This document shows, piece by piece, positions 43,689 to 56,435 of a stretch of 64,000 nt of DNA. Numbering within the stretch: position 1 is the stretch's first letter; each line of letters opens with the position of its first letter. The position numbers and the translations under genes are program-made. The stretch is from Saururus chinensis (lineage: Eukaryota > Streptophyta > Magnoliopsida > Piperales > Saururaceae), in assembly GCA_035235625.1 (NCBI GenBank), contig CP141148.1:3906001-3970000 (forward strand), written 5' to 3'. The notes beneath the pieces were generated by a model, which saw nothing but the letters and a program-made list of their open reading frames with translations, had not been told where the DNA came from and searched no databases.

Positions 43689-46600
43689 TGTAAGGTCCCA
43701 TATTTTTCTACGATTTTTTGTGATTTTCCTGCTATTTTTCTGGTTATTTTTGGCGGGAAAATGTGACACTTCGGCGTATTTGGTCACGACCCATATGGTC
43801 GGGTGTGAGTCCAGTCGTAGGCGACGGGCTTGAACGCGTGTTTCGGTGCGAAAAATCATTAAGGAATGGAAGTGCAGAAAGGGATAAGAAAAAGGAAAAA
43901 TATAATAAAGGAAAGGAAGATCGGGATCGGCCCAATCGGGAAATTTTTGGAACAGTGCTCACTTCCCCCTCTTCGGCTTCTCTCTGTCCCAGCCGCCGCT
44001 GGGCCAAAGGGCCGCCGCCACTGGCTCCGCCCCGGCTGTCCGACGGCAAGGGGACCTCCGTCCTGGCCGCCCGGCCTCCGCTCTGCCTCTCCCCTGTTTC
44101 CGCCGGTCTCTCTCTGCTCTCGCTGATTTTGTGAGTGGACGGCCCGGCGATGGCCGATGGGCTCCGCCTGGCCTCCATCCGGCCAGCCTCAGGCTGGCGA
44201 CAGCAGGGCCACCGCCTTGGCCAGTTTCGCCGACTCCCCCACCTGGATCATCCCGGTAAGCCCTCTCTCCCTCTCTCACTATATTTTATGCTGAGCCGCC
44301 GCCGTGGGCCGCTAAGGGTCGGCCGGCCGGCCACGGCTCCGCCCTGGGCCGGTGATGGCAGGAGGCCACCCCTCCCGGCCCAAGGGCCTCCACTCTACCG
44401 CCCCGTCCCCATTTCCACCTCTGCTCTATTTTTCGCCGAACGAACTGCGCCCCCTGTTCTTGGCCTGGTAGCCGCCGGTGATGGCCGACAGTGGCCAGCC
44501 GGCCACTGTGGGTTCCGCCCCGGCCTGACGACGGCCAGGGAAGGTCCCCAACCAGTCGGCTCCACCTCCACCTCTTCCCTTGTGCATTTCTCCTCCGGCC
44601 AGATGCCTCCACCTCCACTGTTCCGCCGATGTTTGGTTTTGGTGGAACAGAGGCCGGCAGTTGCGAGCCATGGACGATAGACCTCTGTCTGGCTCCACCC
44701 CAGCCTGGTGATGACTGAGCCACTGTCCCAGCTCAGGTTCACCGACCTTAGCACTATTCTGCCTCAGCTCTCCCTAGCCCCTATTTTTGGGTTACGTCCG
44801 TTTTGGACGTTGTGATTGCCACTGCCAGCCGGACGTCGGACATGGCCGTGTAGACCTTTGTCCGGCTTTGCCTCGGCCCAGTGATGCTAGTGGGCCACCC
44901 CTCCGGGCCCTGTTGAGCGTCCCTTCCCTCCACTTTGTAGGAACCCGATCCGCATCCCTTGCTCGGGTGCTCTCACTCGGAAAAACCGAGCCTTTGCTCC
45001 TCACTGTGCTATATGTCTGTCATGTGGCCGCTGACTTTGGCCATCACCTCTGGCAGAAGATAGCTCCTCCTGGCCGCTAGGGCCACGATGGAGTCGGCCA
45101 GAGCCGCCAATAAACCCTGCTCCTTTGTACCCATGGTTTTCCACCCGTTTTGGGCCATCGAGCATCGTTGGCCGCCAAACACCTTTTGGACCACCTTAGT
45201 GTGGCAGGTCTCAGCCTAGAGATGGCTGGCCGCCCTAGTGCGGCACCGCCCCTCTTCTTCGGCATGAGGTAGGTTCCCCCTCTGCCGATGATATGTGTTT
45301 GACCGCGCTATAGAGAGCACCATGTTTTGCCCTCTTATCGTCCTACCTCCACCGGACACCGTATGGCCTCTAGTCAGCCTACCTCGACACGACAATGGCA
45401 AAGGCCATCTTTGTCGGTCACCACCCTTGGTATGGCCCTACCGCCCTTCCGAGTTTTGGGCCGACACCGTCTAGCCCTCTCTCCCCTCCCTTTGGCCATG
45501 TGTGCAAGTAGCCGCGCGTGCGGGTTAGGGTATTGGTGCCGCTTTGGTGCCGCCTGACCGTCAGATGGCTTTGCCATCATCTAGAGTTGACATCTGAGTC
45601 CTCCACCACCTATCCTTCGTCCTCAAGTGTCACCCCACGCCCTCCGCCCATATGTGGGCCCTTGTAAATGCGAAATCTATGTCGTTGGGTGTTGTCCACA
45701 GCAGATTTTGACGTTTTGTGACAAGTTGGGTATTGTTCAACCACCGATCGAATTTTAGTGAGTACACCCTGTCTTTCGGTCGCACCTGCCACTCGTTGGC
45801 ACGATCTTTCTCCCGACTACCTCTAGTGTGCTGCCGTGGATCGCAAATTTTATCGCTTTGACTTTGACACCCTTTTGGTCGTGTGTAGTTCCGGCGTTTC
45901 CTAAAACCTCGGGACAACAACTCTCAGCTAGGCAATGGTTTTGACCGCTGACTCCACCACCGATGCCGCCACTGTCGAGTGCTTGCCATCAAACGTCATG
46001 ATTACGAGGTAGGGGAACTTTGAACTCGTAAATTCATGATAGCATGCTTGAATGAATAGTAGCATGCTAGGAATTCCATGATGTGCATATAAGCATGATT
46101 ATATGGTATCTTTAGATGCATATGGCATGCATATGTAATATGTGTGCTAAGTATGATTAATATGTATGAGTTGTATGCACGTTCTATGGATGTGTAATAC
46201 GTATGCGCTAGAGATGGCTAGCAAATCTGTAAGTATGATACGTATGTGTTTTATGGACTTGCTAGTGATGACTAGCGATCGTGAGTTAGTTTTGTGTGTG
46301 GACTGTGTGAGGGCAGAGGTATGGGCGATGGATGGTAAGAAGTGGTAAGGGTTTGGTACGAAGTTAGATGTAAATTTGGACGTGTAAGCGCTTGACGGAA
46401 GACAAAGAAGGTAAGTTTGAAGAGCGAGGATTTGAAATGGGTCAGTTTGGTTTAGAGTATACGTCAGGAGTTCGGTAAGTAAGAGGACCCAGGCTTAGAG
46501 CCTTATGAGGGTTTATTAGACAATAAGAACGTGCATAATTGTACAAGCATAACGTGCAAATTATGAAGTGAAAGGTAAGTATAATAAGTGAGGAATTAAG

Positions 46601-48441
46601 TAAGAGGATGATAACAGGGATCTGCTGTGAGGAGCTCAGTTTGACGATGTAAGTAAGATGTTTTGATCGTAAGGTGGATGTCAGGGGTTGTATGATTATG
46701 TAAGTATCTGTGTACGGTGAGCCATGGTGTGATTTGGACAAGTAAGTGAAGTCTGCTGCCCCGACGAACTAGGGTTTTGATCCGGCTCAGCTTCGGTTCG
46801 ATCAGTCAAGGACTGTGAGTCAGTTTGGCATAATTGTACCGCATAATATACTTAATTCAAACTTGAATTATGAGAAAACTAATAATAGCGTTGTGAGTTT
46901 GAGACCTAAGGGTTCGACGGATTAATTTCCGTGTTTGGGCTAGCCGATAATGAATCAGCTGAGCACTTCTTGTGTCTTGCCATGGTGTTATCCTGCGGGA
47001 TGTTGTCTGTGTGCTGTATAGAGCACCGGACGTCTGATGCTTTGTTAAGAGCTATATATGTTTTTGATTTGGTCTGTGTTATATGAAGCCCAGACGTCTG
47101 ATGCTCTGTTGAGAGCGATGTATGCTTTGTTTTGGTCTGTGTGCTGTTTTAAGCCCAAACGTTTAATGCTTTGTTTAGAGCACTGTAACTTTCCACCCTT
47201 CGTAGGCTCTGTATGTTTCTGCCCAAGAGTGGCACTAGCACTATAAGACCCATAATGGTGGGCAATCGTATGGCACTATAAGACCCCTTATGTGTGGGCA
47301 ATTGTATGACCCTTTATGTGGGTGTATGTTTACACGCTTAGGTAAGTAGTATCATGGATCTACTCTTACCTGTTTGATCCTGTGCCCCATAAGCATAGGT
47401 GTGCCTTACCTTCAGAAAAGTCAATGGTGTCTAGTCACTCCCTGGAGGTTAAGGTGATGCCCCAGTGACATTCTTTTCCTTTTCGACGCTGGAACTTATT
47501 AGCTATAATGAGTTTCAGTGGTCGATAATATGTATACGACTATATGACTGAGTTTGTGCGTTTCTGAGTAAGCGTATGATGATGAGTATGTGCACAAATG
47601 TAAGATTGAGGATGAGTACGACTGTAAGAGTGTGAGTTTGAGCACGACTATAAGAGTTTGAATATGAGTTCGACAGTAAGTGTAAGACTGTCCGAGTAAG
47701 TGTAAGATTGTACGAGTAAAGTCGTACAAGTATGTATAAGTTGTACGAGTATGCCTTCGATGGTACGAGTAAGTTGTAAGACCCTGATTAAGGGTGTTTG
47801 TGTAAGTTTGGTTTGATAGTGTGCTATGCGTATTTTTATGCCTATGTATACGATTGTTATATGTTGACTGCTTCATGTTTGGGTTGCATGATGCATGTAA
47901 TTATGAACTTATTGATTCTCTTTGGATTCCCCTACTGGGTATTTTCTTACTGAGTATGAAAATATTCACCCTACTTTTTTAGCCCCGTTGTTGAGGAGGC
48001 TTTTGCATGTTGTGTTGGAGAGCTCCTGGAGATGGACGCTCGTTTCTGCGGTGGATTGTTTCCCTCTCGACTCAAGTATTTTTTACTCAATGAAAGTATA
48101 GTTGGTGCCACAATCTGATGTATTTGGTGAGATTTAAGTGTTTATATCTTCTGGACCTTTAATTTGGATCAAATAGTAGACTGTTTATGGGACTTGTACT
48201 CGGGGACGCCTGGAAGTTATTTGTATTTAAAAATCCATGATCATGGCAATTTAGTCGTACGTTTGTTTTCGAGTAATGCATGAGGATATTTGATTTGGCG
48301 GTACGATGTTTAACCGTATGATGTTTTAAATTATAAAATGTTTATACAGGCTTTGATTTCGTCATTTTTACTCTGATTTATTGGATAAAAAAAATTTCTA
48401 TGAGTTCTAAAAAAAAGTGATAAAAAATCTCGGGCGTTACA
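43689..48441 (-). mobile_element. Second giant solo LTR (4.75 kb), inverted, nested in the first
   Basis: On the minus strand it starts TGTAACGCCCGAGATTTTTT (48441) and ends …ATGGGACCTTACA (43689), the same termini as the outer LTR (36677, 49284). Its minus strand matches 36677-40134 plus 43495-43688 over most of its length (shared, inverted: gagctctcc…, accatcattatgggtctta-like, acctcgtaatcatgacgttt). No TSD is evident (agcat on the left, ggagg on the right). The GC-rich part 43960-45560 is poorly matched to the short outer-LTR end 48442-49284, so the two are subfamilies. Confidence 0.75.
43960..45560. repeat. GC-rich block of degenerate repeats within the inverted LTR
   Basis: Overlapping open frames occur in all six frames, as expected for stop-poor GC-rich DNA. 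The sequence repeats ggctccgccccggcc / ggtgatggccg / cctccacctc themes at about 130-230-bp spacing. No protein family is recognisable. Interpreted as LTR sequence (possibly leader-like), not genes. Confidence 0.6.
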
Positions 48442-49442
48442 GGAGGAGCAAGGCAATAAGGTGGAGCGGGGTCGGAAACAATAACCCCCTACTAATACTA
48501 GGTCGAGGTAGGTTGGATAGAGTCCTACCGGTGGCCGGACAATGACCGGAAACACACCGGCGTCCAAAAAAATCCGCGGACAGTGAGATGGAAAACATAA
48601 CTAAAACCTGACCAAAAGTGCCGATAGCACACTGCAGAGCGAACAAAGCATGGTGGCGGCTCTAGCCAACGCCTATGGGTTCCTAGCGACCAACTAAACA
48701 TAAGTCTGGTTGAGAGCGGCCGCAAACGACATCAAAATCGTACACCCACAGTTCAAAAACGGGATTAAAGGAGAGAAAAACCCGAAAAAAAGTTTGGTAC
48801 CTCATAGAGGAGCAAAGAGGCCATAACAACGGTCATAGCCGGTGTCTACGGACTCGTGGCGGTGAGGCAAAGCAGATTCTAACAAGAACTGCCGGAATCC
48901 GATGACGGAAGAGGGAGAACAGAGCGACCAGAATCAAGCTCGGGTTCTCACAAAATGTTACTGGACGTGAAAAACTTCTGAAAGTCGAGTTCTGGAATCC
49001 GTGAAATGGATTTCATATATATAGTTAATCTTTTAAATTTTTACATCGATATCCCCAATACACGTTCACCTCTCGATTACGCGTTGTAGCTCCAAAATTT
49101 GCACAGTAAGCACGCAGTGAGCCCCACAGCTCATGACTAAGCCCCACACCCGACTCTATAGGTATAAATACTATGTATGTATACATAAATATGAATACGC
49201 CATAACATCACATTTCCCCGCCAAAAATGACCAAAAAAATAGCAGAAAAATCACAAAAATCGTAGAAAAATTAGGGACCTTACACCTCGAGTCTAGGCAA
49301 GCGGGCTTTTCCACAAAACCAATGTACAAACCTATTATTGAGCTCAGAAGGTAACTAACCATTACTTCTAAAGCAAACAACCAAACGACCTCACCGAGTA
49401 AGCTGAATATTCATAGTGTAGAGAGTATTACAGTTGATAGTA

Positions 49443-51140
49443 TTGTTACACCGTTAGAATAACTCAAACCCAGCCTATGGAGATACGATGATACACAATG
49501 AAGTAGAAGACTAACCCAAGTAGGTTAATCGAAGTATACAATATGTACCCTATTCAAAAATAAATAATAAAAGGTAAATTTTTTTAATAAAAATAGTCTA
49601 ATACATCACTTACATTGTCTCATAACAAAATAGTCACAAGTATGAAATAACATAGTTCTAACATCAAATATAGCATGCATCTATAATATCCCAAAGTAAC
49701 TAGCCATTTCTTATCATGTGCCTACTCATCCTTATGCTTGTAGAATAATCTATCTTGAGCACTTATATGACACAAACATGCAACCTTAAAAATAAAGCTA
49801 CAAACAAATGAAGGATGAGCTTAGTTTTGTAAGAGTTTTAATAAAAAAATATAAGTTCACGTTAATATCAAAGGCATTCATTATATGAAAATCATCTTAT
49901 TTATGCAAAACACATCCTTAGTCTACATTTATGCATCGTAGTCTCCATCATAATTCATAAACACACATCCAAAACTTGTACATTCATTCAAAACTCATAG
50001 ATCATTTAGATCATGCATGAATCAATTATAATCATTCACATTCACCCTACATAATCAAGTGTAACAATCCACATTCATCTTACATGTTCAAGTATAACGA
50101 TCCACATTCATCATGCACATTCAAATTTCATCATTCCATATACACTCACATACATATAAACATTATTGTTCTTATACAACAACTTGTGTTAATGAGCATT
50201 ATAATTCATACACAACATGTATAAAAATCATAATAAATGTCTCACAATAGAGAAAATCCTAAGCAGACATGTTCACCGAGAAAAACCTAAAGAAAAATTT
50301 GAATTCCTAAAAAAGAAAACTGAAGCAGTTTGGGTAAATCTTGTAAACCAAAAGAGCCCCCTAGTAAGCAGGCACACACAAACATAACAGTCTGGATTCT
50401 ATAGTCTAGGAAGTCACATTAGTTATCTAATTAAAGCAAATATGTTCTTCTCACCCGGGGAGGAAACCTGTCCTCAAATAGACGTAAAACCTCGTCTAAT
50501 GGACAAAAAACCATGTTATTTCAAACATAAAATCGATTCAATAAACCTCTAATACGATTGATCTAAAAAACTATGGCATCTATTTGACTAATCACTGTTA
50601 AATATGAGTAATATTAGCTTAATAAGGCATTCTTATGATGTAATAAACATAATACATACATGAACAAAGCTAAGTATATACAAGCATAAGTAAACATATA
50701 CTAATAAGTCTTATTATGCATGAACATAGTCCATTTGTGACAAAAAATTTCATGTAAGCATAGATAAGATATACATACATAGTTATATTCATAAATGAGC
50801 TAAAACATAGTTCATCTGACATTAATATGACATGTGAAAATATTTACACTCTCTCATGGCTATAAGCTACTGAAGTCATAGAGTAAATATTAAGAATAAT
50901 CGAAAATAAAGCTTCAAGACAAGTAGGACATTATACTAAGCTTAAACATACATAATTTTATTCATAATTAAGCTAAAATATATGCGACATGGATCATACA
51001 TAATTAATTAAGTATGTGTGTAGCCATTTATACTTCAACATGATCATATTATATTAGTAAAATAAATTAAGTACGAAAAAATAATCAAAATCTAACTTAA
51101 AATTAAACATATACTCATTTATCCCTATACTAACTTAAGT
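49443..51140 (-). mobile_element. Gypsy LTR remnant, unit A copy (truncated)
   Basis: Matches 59608-61140 closely (aagcaggcacacaca, ttcttctcacc-gggaggaaac, cttaataaggcattct). It is cut off at about 51140, where the unit A and unit B sequences stop aligning. No coding sequence. The 150 bp before it (49290-49442) are host sequence shared with 59455-59607. Confidence 0.7.
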
Positions 51141-52480
51141 AGATGTTTTAATACAACCAACTTAACAGATCTAAAAGCAAAAGAATAGATGTTAATGCCA
51201 TCAACTATCAATATCATCAAAACAACCTTAAAATAGCCATTCCCCGAGCTTCAAGTTGCTGCATCATTTCGGATGTCAGATCAAAGGTGGACGGTCGGGA
51301 AGTAGACGACGGACTCATGGGAACAATGTTTCGGACGGCACATCCAGGGAGGATTGATGGATGTCGAACTAATGAAAAAAGCGACAGTAGATAGATGGCT
51401 AATCTTAGACTAGAACGTCAGGAAATGGTTTGAAGAGGACATATTGACTATAAGATGGCAGTCAGATTGCTGATGGATGGGAAGGCAATCAGCCGGTGGA
51501 TCAACGGGTAGCCAACCGTCGTTGGACGGCAATTCCACAAGATGGGTGCCAAAAATTGCTTTCGGATGGTTAGATCGGCTAGGGTTTTGGAGGATTTGGA
51601 AATGGCACGTGTTGCTACATATAAACAATAAGGGTTATTTTGGTCTTTTCCTAATTATTTCTTCTAACCACTCTTAAGTTTAATAGACAGATTCTTCTAA
51701 TAATTTGCAGTTAACGTCCGAAGTCCCATTAAATCAAAAACACACAAGCCTCAGACTGCTCCATTTATGAGCTGTATGCGCACAAAACTTGCAATTAATC
51801 TTGTTTTAAAACCAACGCAGAAGTCATGAAGTTAGAATTCTTTATACTTGGAAGATTTACGAGGAAGAGGAAAATATACGAAAAAAAATAAAAATTTTAG
51901 ACAAGTTACATATCTGATTTTTACTTTCATGACTATCATGGCACAACATTATTGGCTACTATATGTACTTTAGTGGAGCTGATCCATTCTTCAACCATAG
52001 TGCTTAATAGAAATACAACGTTTCTAACTCGTTCTTAAACAAGTTGTTTATGCCTTCAGTACTCATCTTTCTACCAGTCCAAAGCAAATCTTCTATCAGC
52101 AGCAATATATGTCTTATATCACTAATTTTTGTTAAAATTAGCAAAACTAGTTTTATATTAAGTTTGGGTTTTATATTTGGCGTTATGACCCGCCTTAAGG
52201 GCGGGTTCTACCTTTTGTCTATTCCAATTATAAATTAATTATAATTTTTAAAAATAATTAAAAATTTGTTCCTATTAAACTTAGGATAATATTAAATACC
52301 CATAAAGTTATATTAAAATTAGAACTTTTAATTATCTATAAATATGTAGCTAGGGAGTATGCCCTATTTTAATAATTTAAAAATTAGATTTAAAAGATAT
52401 TTTTATTTTTTTTATCTTTTAATTATTATTATTTAATATTTTTCTTTATAATTTAACTTATGTAAATATCGGTCTACATC
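51141..52480. other. Spacer between units A and B
   Basis: No gene. 51240-51620 has moderately GC-balanced sequence with no recognisable product. A near-perfect GC hairpin, acccgccttaagggcgggt, sits at 52188-52206 in AT-rich surroundings; it resembles a Helitron 3' hairpin but no CTRRT end follows. 52036-52100 resembles 34206-34270. Confidence 0.5.
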
Positions 52481-52795
52481 ATGTTGTACAGCTGTTAGGA
52501 TGGAAACCTTTTTTTTATGCTTAAACTCGGTATCAAAATATTATTTGTCAAAGTCTGAAGTCAAGTCTTTTCGTATTAACGCAGCACATGGCCACGTTCG
52601 TAACAGTCGCTTTAGAACTTGTCCCGCGGTGCACGCTCTGCTACAGCAATGGAAGTCTCTTCCGGTTTGAAGGCCAAGTCTTCTCCACAACACGCATTGG
52701 CACTCACGTCAGTGGTCATCTTCACTCCCTCAGAAAATTCAATCTGACTCATCTCAAACCTTCCTCTTTTCTTTTGGATATTATATTTTTGTTTG

Positions 52796-52803
52796 TATAA
52801 AAA
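52796..52803 (+). promoter_or_regulatory. TATA box of RLP B
   Basis: TATAAAAA in gtttgtataaaaaggcatgg, 60-67 bp before the ATG at 52863, as in RLP A. Confidence 0.6.
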
Positions 52804-52862
52804 GGCATGGTTAGAAGGCAATTTTCATACCATACACCTCATGCATTTGTACTGGAAGTGAA

Positions 52863-55800
52863 ATGGGTGCATTTAGTTCCAGTGTCATCTTTCCGGCTCT
52901 CATTTTTATTTGTGCGCTTTGCACGAATACAATCCTGTGCATGGGAGAGTCATTATGTATTGATTCGGAGCGTGAAGCCCTCATCAAGTTCAAAGAGGGT
53001 CTGGAAGATCCCTTTGGCCGTTTAAATTCATGGAACAAAAGTTTGGATTGCTGCAAATGGAGTGGAATCACTTGCGACAGCCACACCGGGTATGTTGTTA
53101 AATTAGACCTTCGCAATCCATGCGTATCAGCTGGATCGGCGCCCTGGTTAATGGCTGGAACTCAACCTTACCATGGTCGTTGGATATTGGGTAGACGATT
53201 AGATTCAGCTTTACTGCATTTAAAACATCTTGAATATTTGGATCTCAGTATGAATTACTTCAACGGAATTCCAATTCCAGACTTCATAGGTTCTCTACAG
53301 ATTTTGAAGTATCTTAACTTCTCCTACTCGGGATTTCGCGGCCAAATACCTTATCAAATCGGTAATCTTTCTGAGCTTGAAATCTTGGATGTTTCTTCAC
53401 TAATGGACATCCATGCAGGAGGTTGGACTTCTTATCTGGACGCTAGAAACTTGGATTGGTTGGGTGGGTTGTCATCTCTCAGGCACCTTACGATGAACTA
53501 TTTGGACCTGTCCAAGGTGAGTTCAAACTGGATGAACATGATGAACTTTCTTCCTTTGTTAGAAGAGTTGCATTTGAATATGTGTGGTCTCTCAAGTATT
53601 CCTCAATCATTGCCTTTTGTTAATTTCACATCTCTTCGCATCTTTGATGTCGGGAGAAACAAGTTGATTACAACTATCCCTGGATGGGTTTTTAACATCA
53701 CTTCTCTTCATTCAATTGACCTCTCCTACAACGGGTTTCATGGAGGTGTCGCTGCTACGTTTTCTTTGCTTCCTAACTTGAGAGCTACTTTTGGGTACAA
53801 ACAGCATCAAAGATAATGTTTCAAAGCTACTTTCAGGTGGATGGACTCACATTACCTCAGTGGACTTGTCTCATAATGAATTGTTTGGTGAACTCCCCAT
53901 TTCTCTTGGGAATATAACCTCAATTATCACACTTGATTTGTCAGATAATGGGATTTCAGGCAATATCCCCGAACAGATTGGGAGTTTACAAAATCTGGAA
54001 TATTTTGGTCTATCTGACAATCAAGTTGAAGGTGAAATCCCCAAGCAGATAGGAGATCTGAAAATGTTGCAAGGACTTTATTTCTCTCGTAATAGATTTC
54101 ACGGTGCAATACCAGATTTGAGTAAAATGATTTCATTGGCTCAATTGCACCTTGACCAGAATCATCTGAATGGGACTCTTTTGTCAACAATTGGACATCT
54201 CTCTCAATTGCTTTTTCTCGATCTCTCTAATAACTCTATGCAAGGTCCTATCTATCAAGCTCATTTTCAAAATTTAAGTCATTTGGTATACTTGGACTTG
54301 TCATTGAACTCCTTCACTTTTCTGCTTCCACCTGATTGGATTCCTCCATTTCAACTTCAGCACTTATATATAAGGTCATGTCATCTCGGGCATCATTTCC
54401 CTTCTTGGCTAAAAATGCAGAAAAGTATCCAGGAATTAGATATTTCAAATACATCTCTTACTGGCAAAATACCTACCTGGTTTTGGAACTTCAGCAGCAA
54501 TCTCGAACGTTTGGACCTTTCCAACAACATAATTAGAGATCAATTCCCAAATCCATTCCATTTTGATGGTTATTCCTTATCATCAATTGATCTTAGTCAT
54601 AATCAATTTTGGGGTCCAATGCCTAATATTTCTTATGGCCTTCAACTACTTGATTTATCCCATAACAATTTTTCTGGAGAAATTTTACCTTGTATATATA
54701 GTGTTGTCAACTTTTTAGCTTCAAATAATAGTTTGAGTGGTTCAATTCCATCAATGCCTGGAAATAGGAGTACACTATACATTCTTGATCTTTCTCATAA
54801 TAAATTAACAGGTCCGATTCCATTAAAGCTGGGAGAATGTATAGATCTTGTTGTACTTGACTTGAGTTGGAATCATTTGTCTGGGCACATATCATGGGAG
54901 AGAGTTATGTTTTCTGGTCTATATTCATTGCACCTCAACCACAATAATCTATCAGGCGAACCACCATCATCATTGAAGAATTGCAGCAATTTGGAAATTT
55001 TGGACCTTGGAGAGAACAAATTTTATGGACGAGTACCCATTTGGATTGGTAAAAATCTCACCTCTCTAAAAGTGCTTCGATTGAGAGCAAACATGTTCAC
55101 TGGAGCCGTTCCTTCACAACTTTCTTACCTTATAGCTTTGCAAGTGCTTGATATAGCGCAAAACCACTTAAGAGGTTCAATTCCGCAAGGTTTTGGGAAC
55201 TTTCCAGCTATGAAGAAGGAGCATTATAAGGTTAATATTTCTCATGATTATCAACGTCGTTACACTGAAAAGATTGTTATATGGATGAAAGGCGGAAAAC
55301 CTGAATATACACGGACTCTTTCAATAGTAGTAAGTATGGATCTCTCACAAAACAATTTGTCAGGGGAGATTCCTGATGAGCTGACAAGTTTGCGAGGATT
55401 AATCTCCCTTAACCTGTATGGAAACAGATTATCTGGAAACATCCCAGAGAACATTGGCTATTTGAACCAACTCCAGTCCCTTGATCTATCAAGGAACAAA
55501 CTTTCAGGGCCAATTCCTTCCAGCATTTCTATGTTGAACTTTCTTAGTCAATTGAACTTGTCATACAATAACTTATCTGGACATATTCCTTCTGGATGGC
55601 AACTTCAAACCTTATTGGATCCGTCAGCATATATAGGCAACCAACTTTGTGGGCCGCCACTAGACAATTGCATTGATGTTGATCCTTCAAAAGTTCCACC
55701 CTCTGATGCCAATGGGGAAAATGGCGATGCAACCTTTGAAATGAAATGGATTTACTTGGGAGTGGCACCTGGCTTTATTGTTGGTTTTTGGGGAGTATGG

Positions 55801-55899
55801 GGAGTATTGCTTTGGAAGAGGACTTGGAGAATTGCTTATTTTAAATTCTTTGATAGCTTAAAAGACTGCATTGTGGTGAAGTTGACAATGTCTACTTAA
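52863..55899 (+). pseudogene. LRR receptor-like protein, EIX2/Cf type (RLP B), frameshifted
   Basis: The paralogue of RLP A: same signal peptide, LRRNT (CIDSEREALIKFKEGL, DCCKWSGITC), LRR series, island domain, LRRCT (CGPPLDNC), transmembrane helix and tail. At 53781-53785 RLP A reads TTGAGAGAGCTACG while B reads TTGAGAGCTACTT: a 2-bp loss that ends the first frame at 53816; the second frame runs open from 53791 to 55899. So B has one lesion in about 3 kb and could be a young pseudogene, or an assembly error could be involved. It could encode a secreted fragment of about 317 residues. The island domain differs from A more than the surrounding LRRs (KVNISHDYQRRYTEKIVIWM against LVHDSLAYEERYTENIGILL). 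Confidence 0.9.
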
Positions 55900-55908
55900 T
55901 GCTAGAAG

Positions 55909-56160
55909 GTACTCACCCAATCCAACGTTGTTTTATTTGTGTATCATTGTACACCGTATATGTCTCATCATGTTCTATGTTCATTATATTATACTTTTTT
56001 TCCATTTTTTGAAGGGCATTTAAGATGCTTGATCTATGAAGTATATGTTGCAGTTTTCATCATGTAAGTTGTTAAGGTGAGGTTAATGTAGTGCTTTATA
56101 TGAATATTTTATATCAGGTAGCTAAATTTTTTAATTAGCATGTTTGATTGTATTTTGCAG
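55909..56160 (+). other. Probable 3'UTR intron of RLP B
   Basis: Same donor (AG|GTACTC) and acceptor (TATTTTGCAG) as in unit A, without the MITE. Confidence 0.45.
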
Positions 56161-56435
56161 GTAAAAAATAAATGGAAGCACAGTTGGATGATCTTTGGAC
56201 TTATGATTGATTTTGTTTTAGTTTGAATCAGTGTATGTAGCAGTATTATGGCAAAAGATTAGTCAAGTTATGTGCTATTTATTAATAAAGTTATTAGCCA
56301 ACTGGTGAAAAGTAACTAAACATTGCACTCGTATTTATGATTTTAACTTGAAAGTAAAATAAAAATTTGGTTTTTGCAACAGAATTATTATGAATGCTAT
56401 TTTGGGTTTTATTTTCATCATTTACCGTAAATGAA

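Larger units (their letters stand above)
36677..49284 (+). mobile_element. Giant solo LTR with nested insertions (12.6-kb nest)
   Basis: The nest is bounded by TGTAATGCTCGAGATTTTT at 36677 and AATTAGGGACCTTACA at 49284, with an exact CCTCG TSD (36672-36676, 49285-49289). Unit B shows the empty site: tctgaagttttgtagagtctagg aligns without gaps to tctgaagt-ctcctcg-agtctagg. Removing the nested solo LTR (40135-43489 plus TSD) and the inverted LTR (43689-48441) leaves about 4.5 kb that starts TG, ends CA, and matches the inverted LTR along its length. No PBS, PPT or coding motif lies inside, so the outer element is a solo LTR of an unusually long LTR family, not a complete retrotransposon. Confidence 0.8.

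Noticed and set aside
43744-45580. Many overlapping open frames on both strands in the GC-rich block
   Set aside because: Frames are open in all directions because stops are rare in GC-rich DNA. No family, splice signal or codon bias favours any, and the region lies inside an LTR.
43684-48446. TSD for the inner giant LTR
   Set aside because: The left flank agcat and right flank ggagg do not match; an agca at 48447 is too far off to count, so I left the mechanism open.
53791-55899. The second RLP B frame as an independent gene
   Set aside because: It starts mid-LRR with no signal peptide and no promoter, and aligns residue for residue with the middle of RLP A. It is the downstream half of a frameshifted gene.
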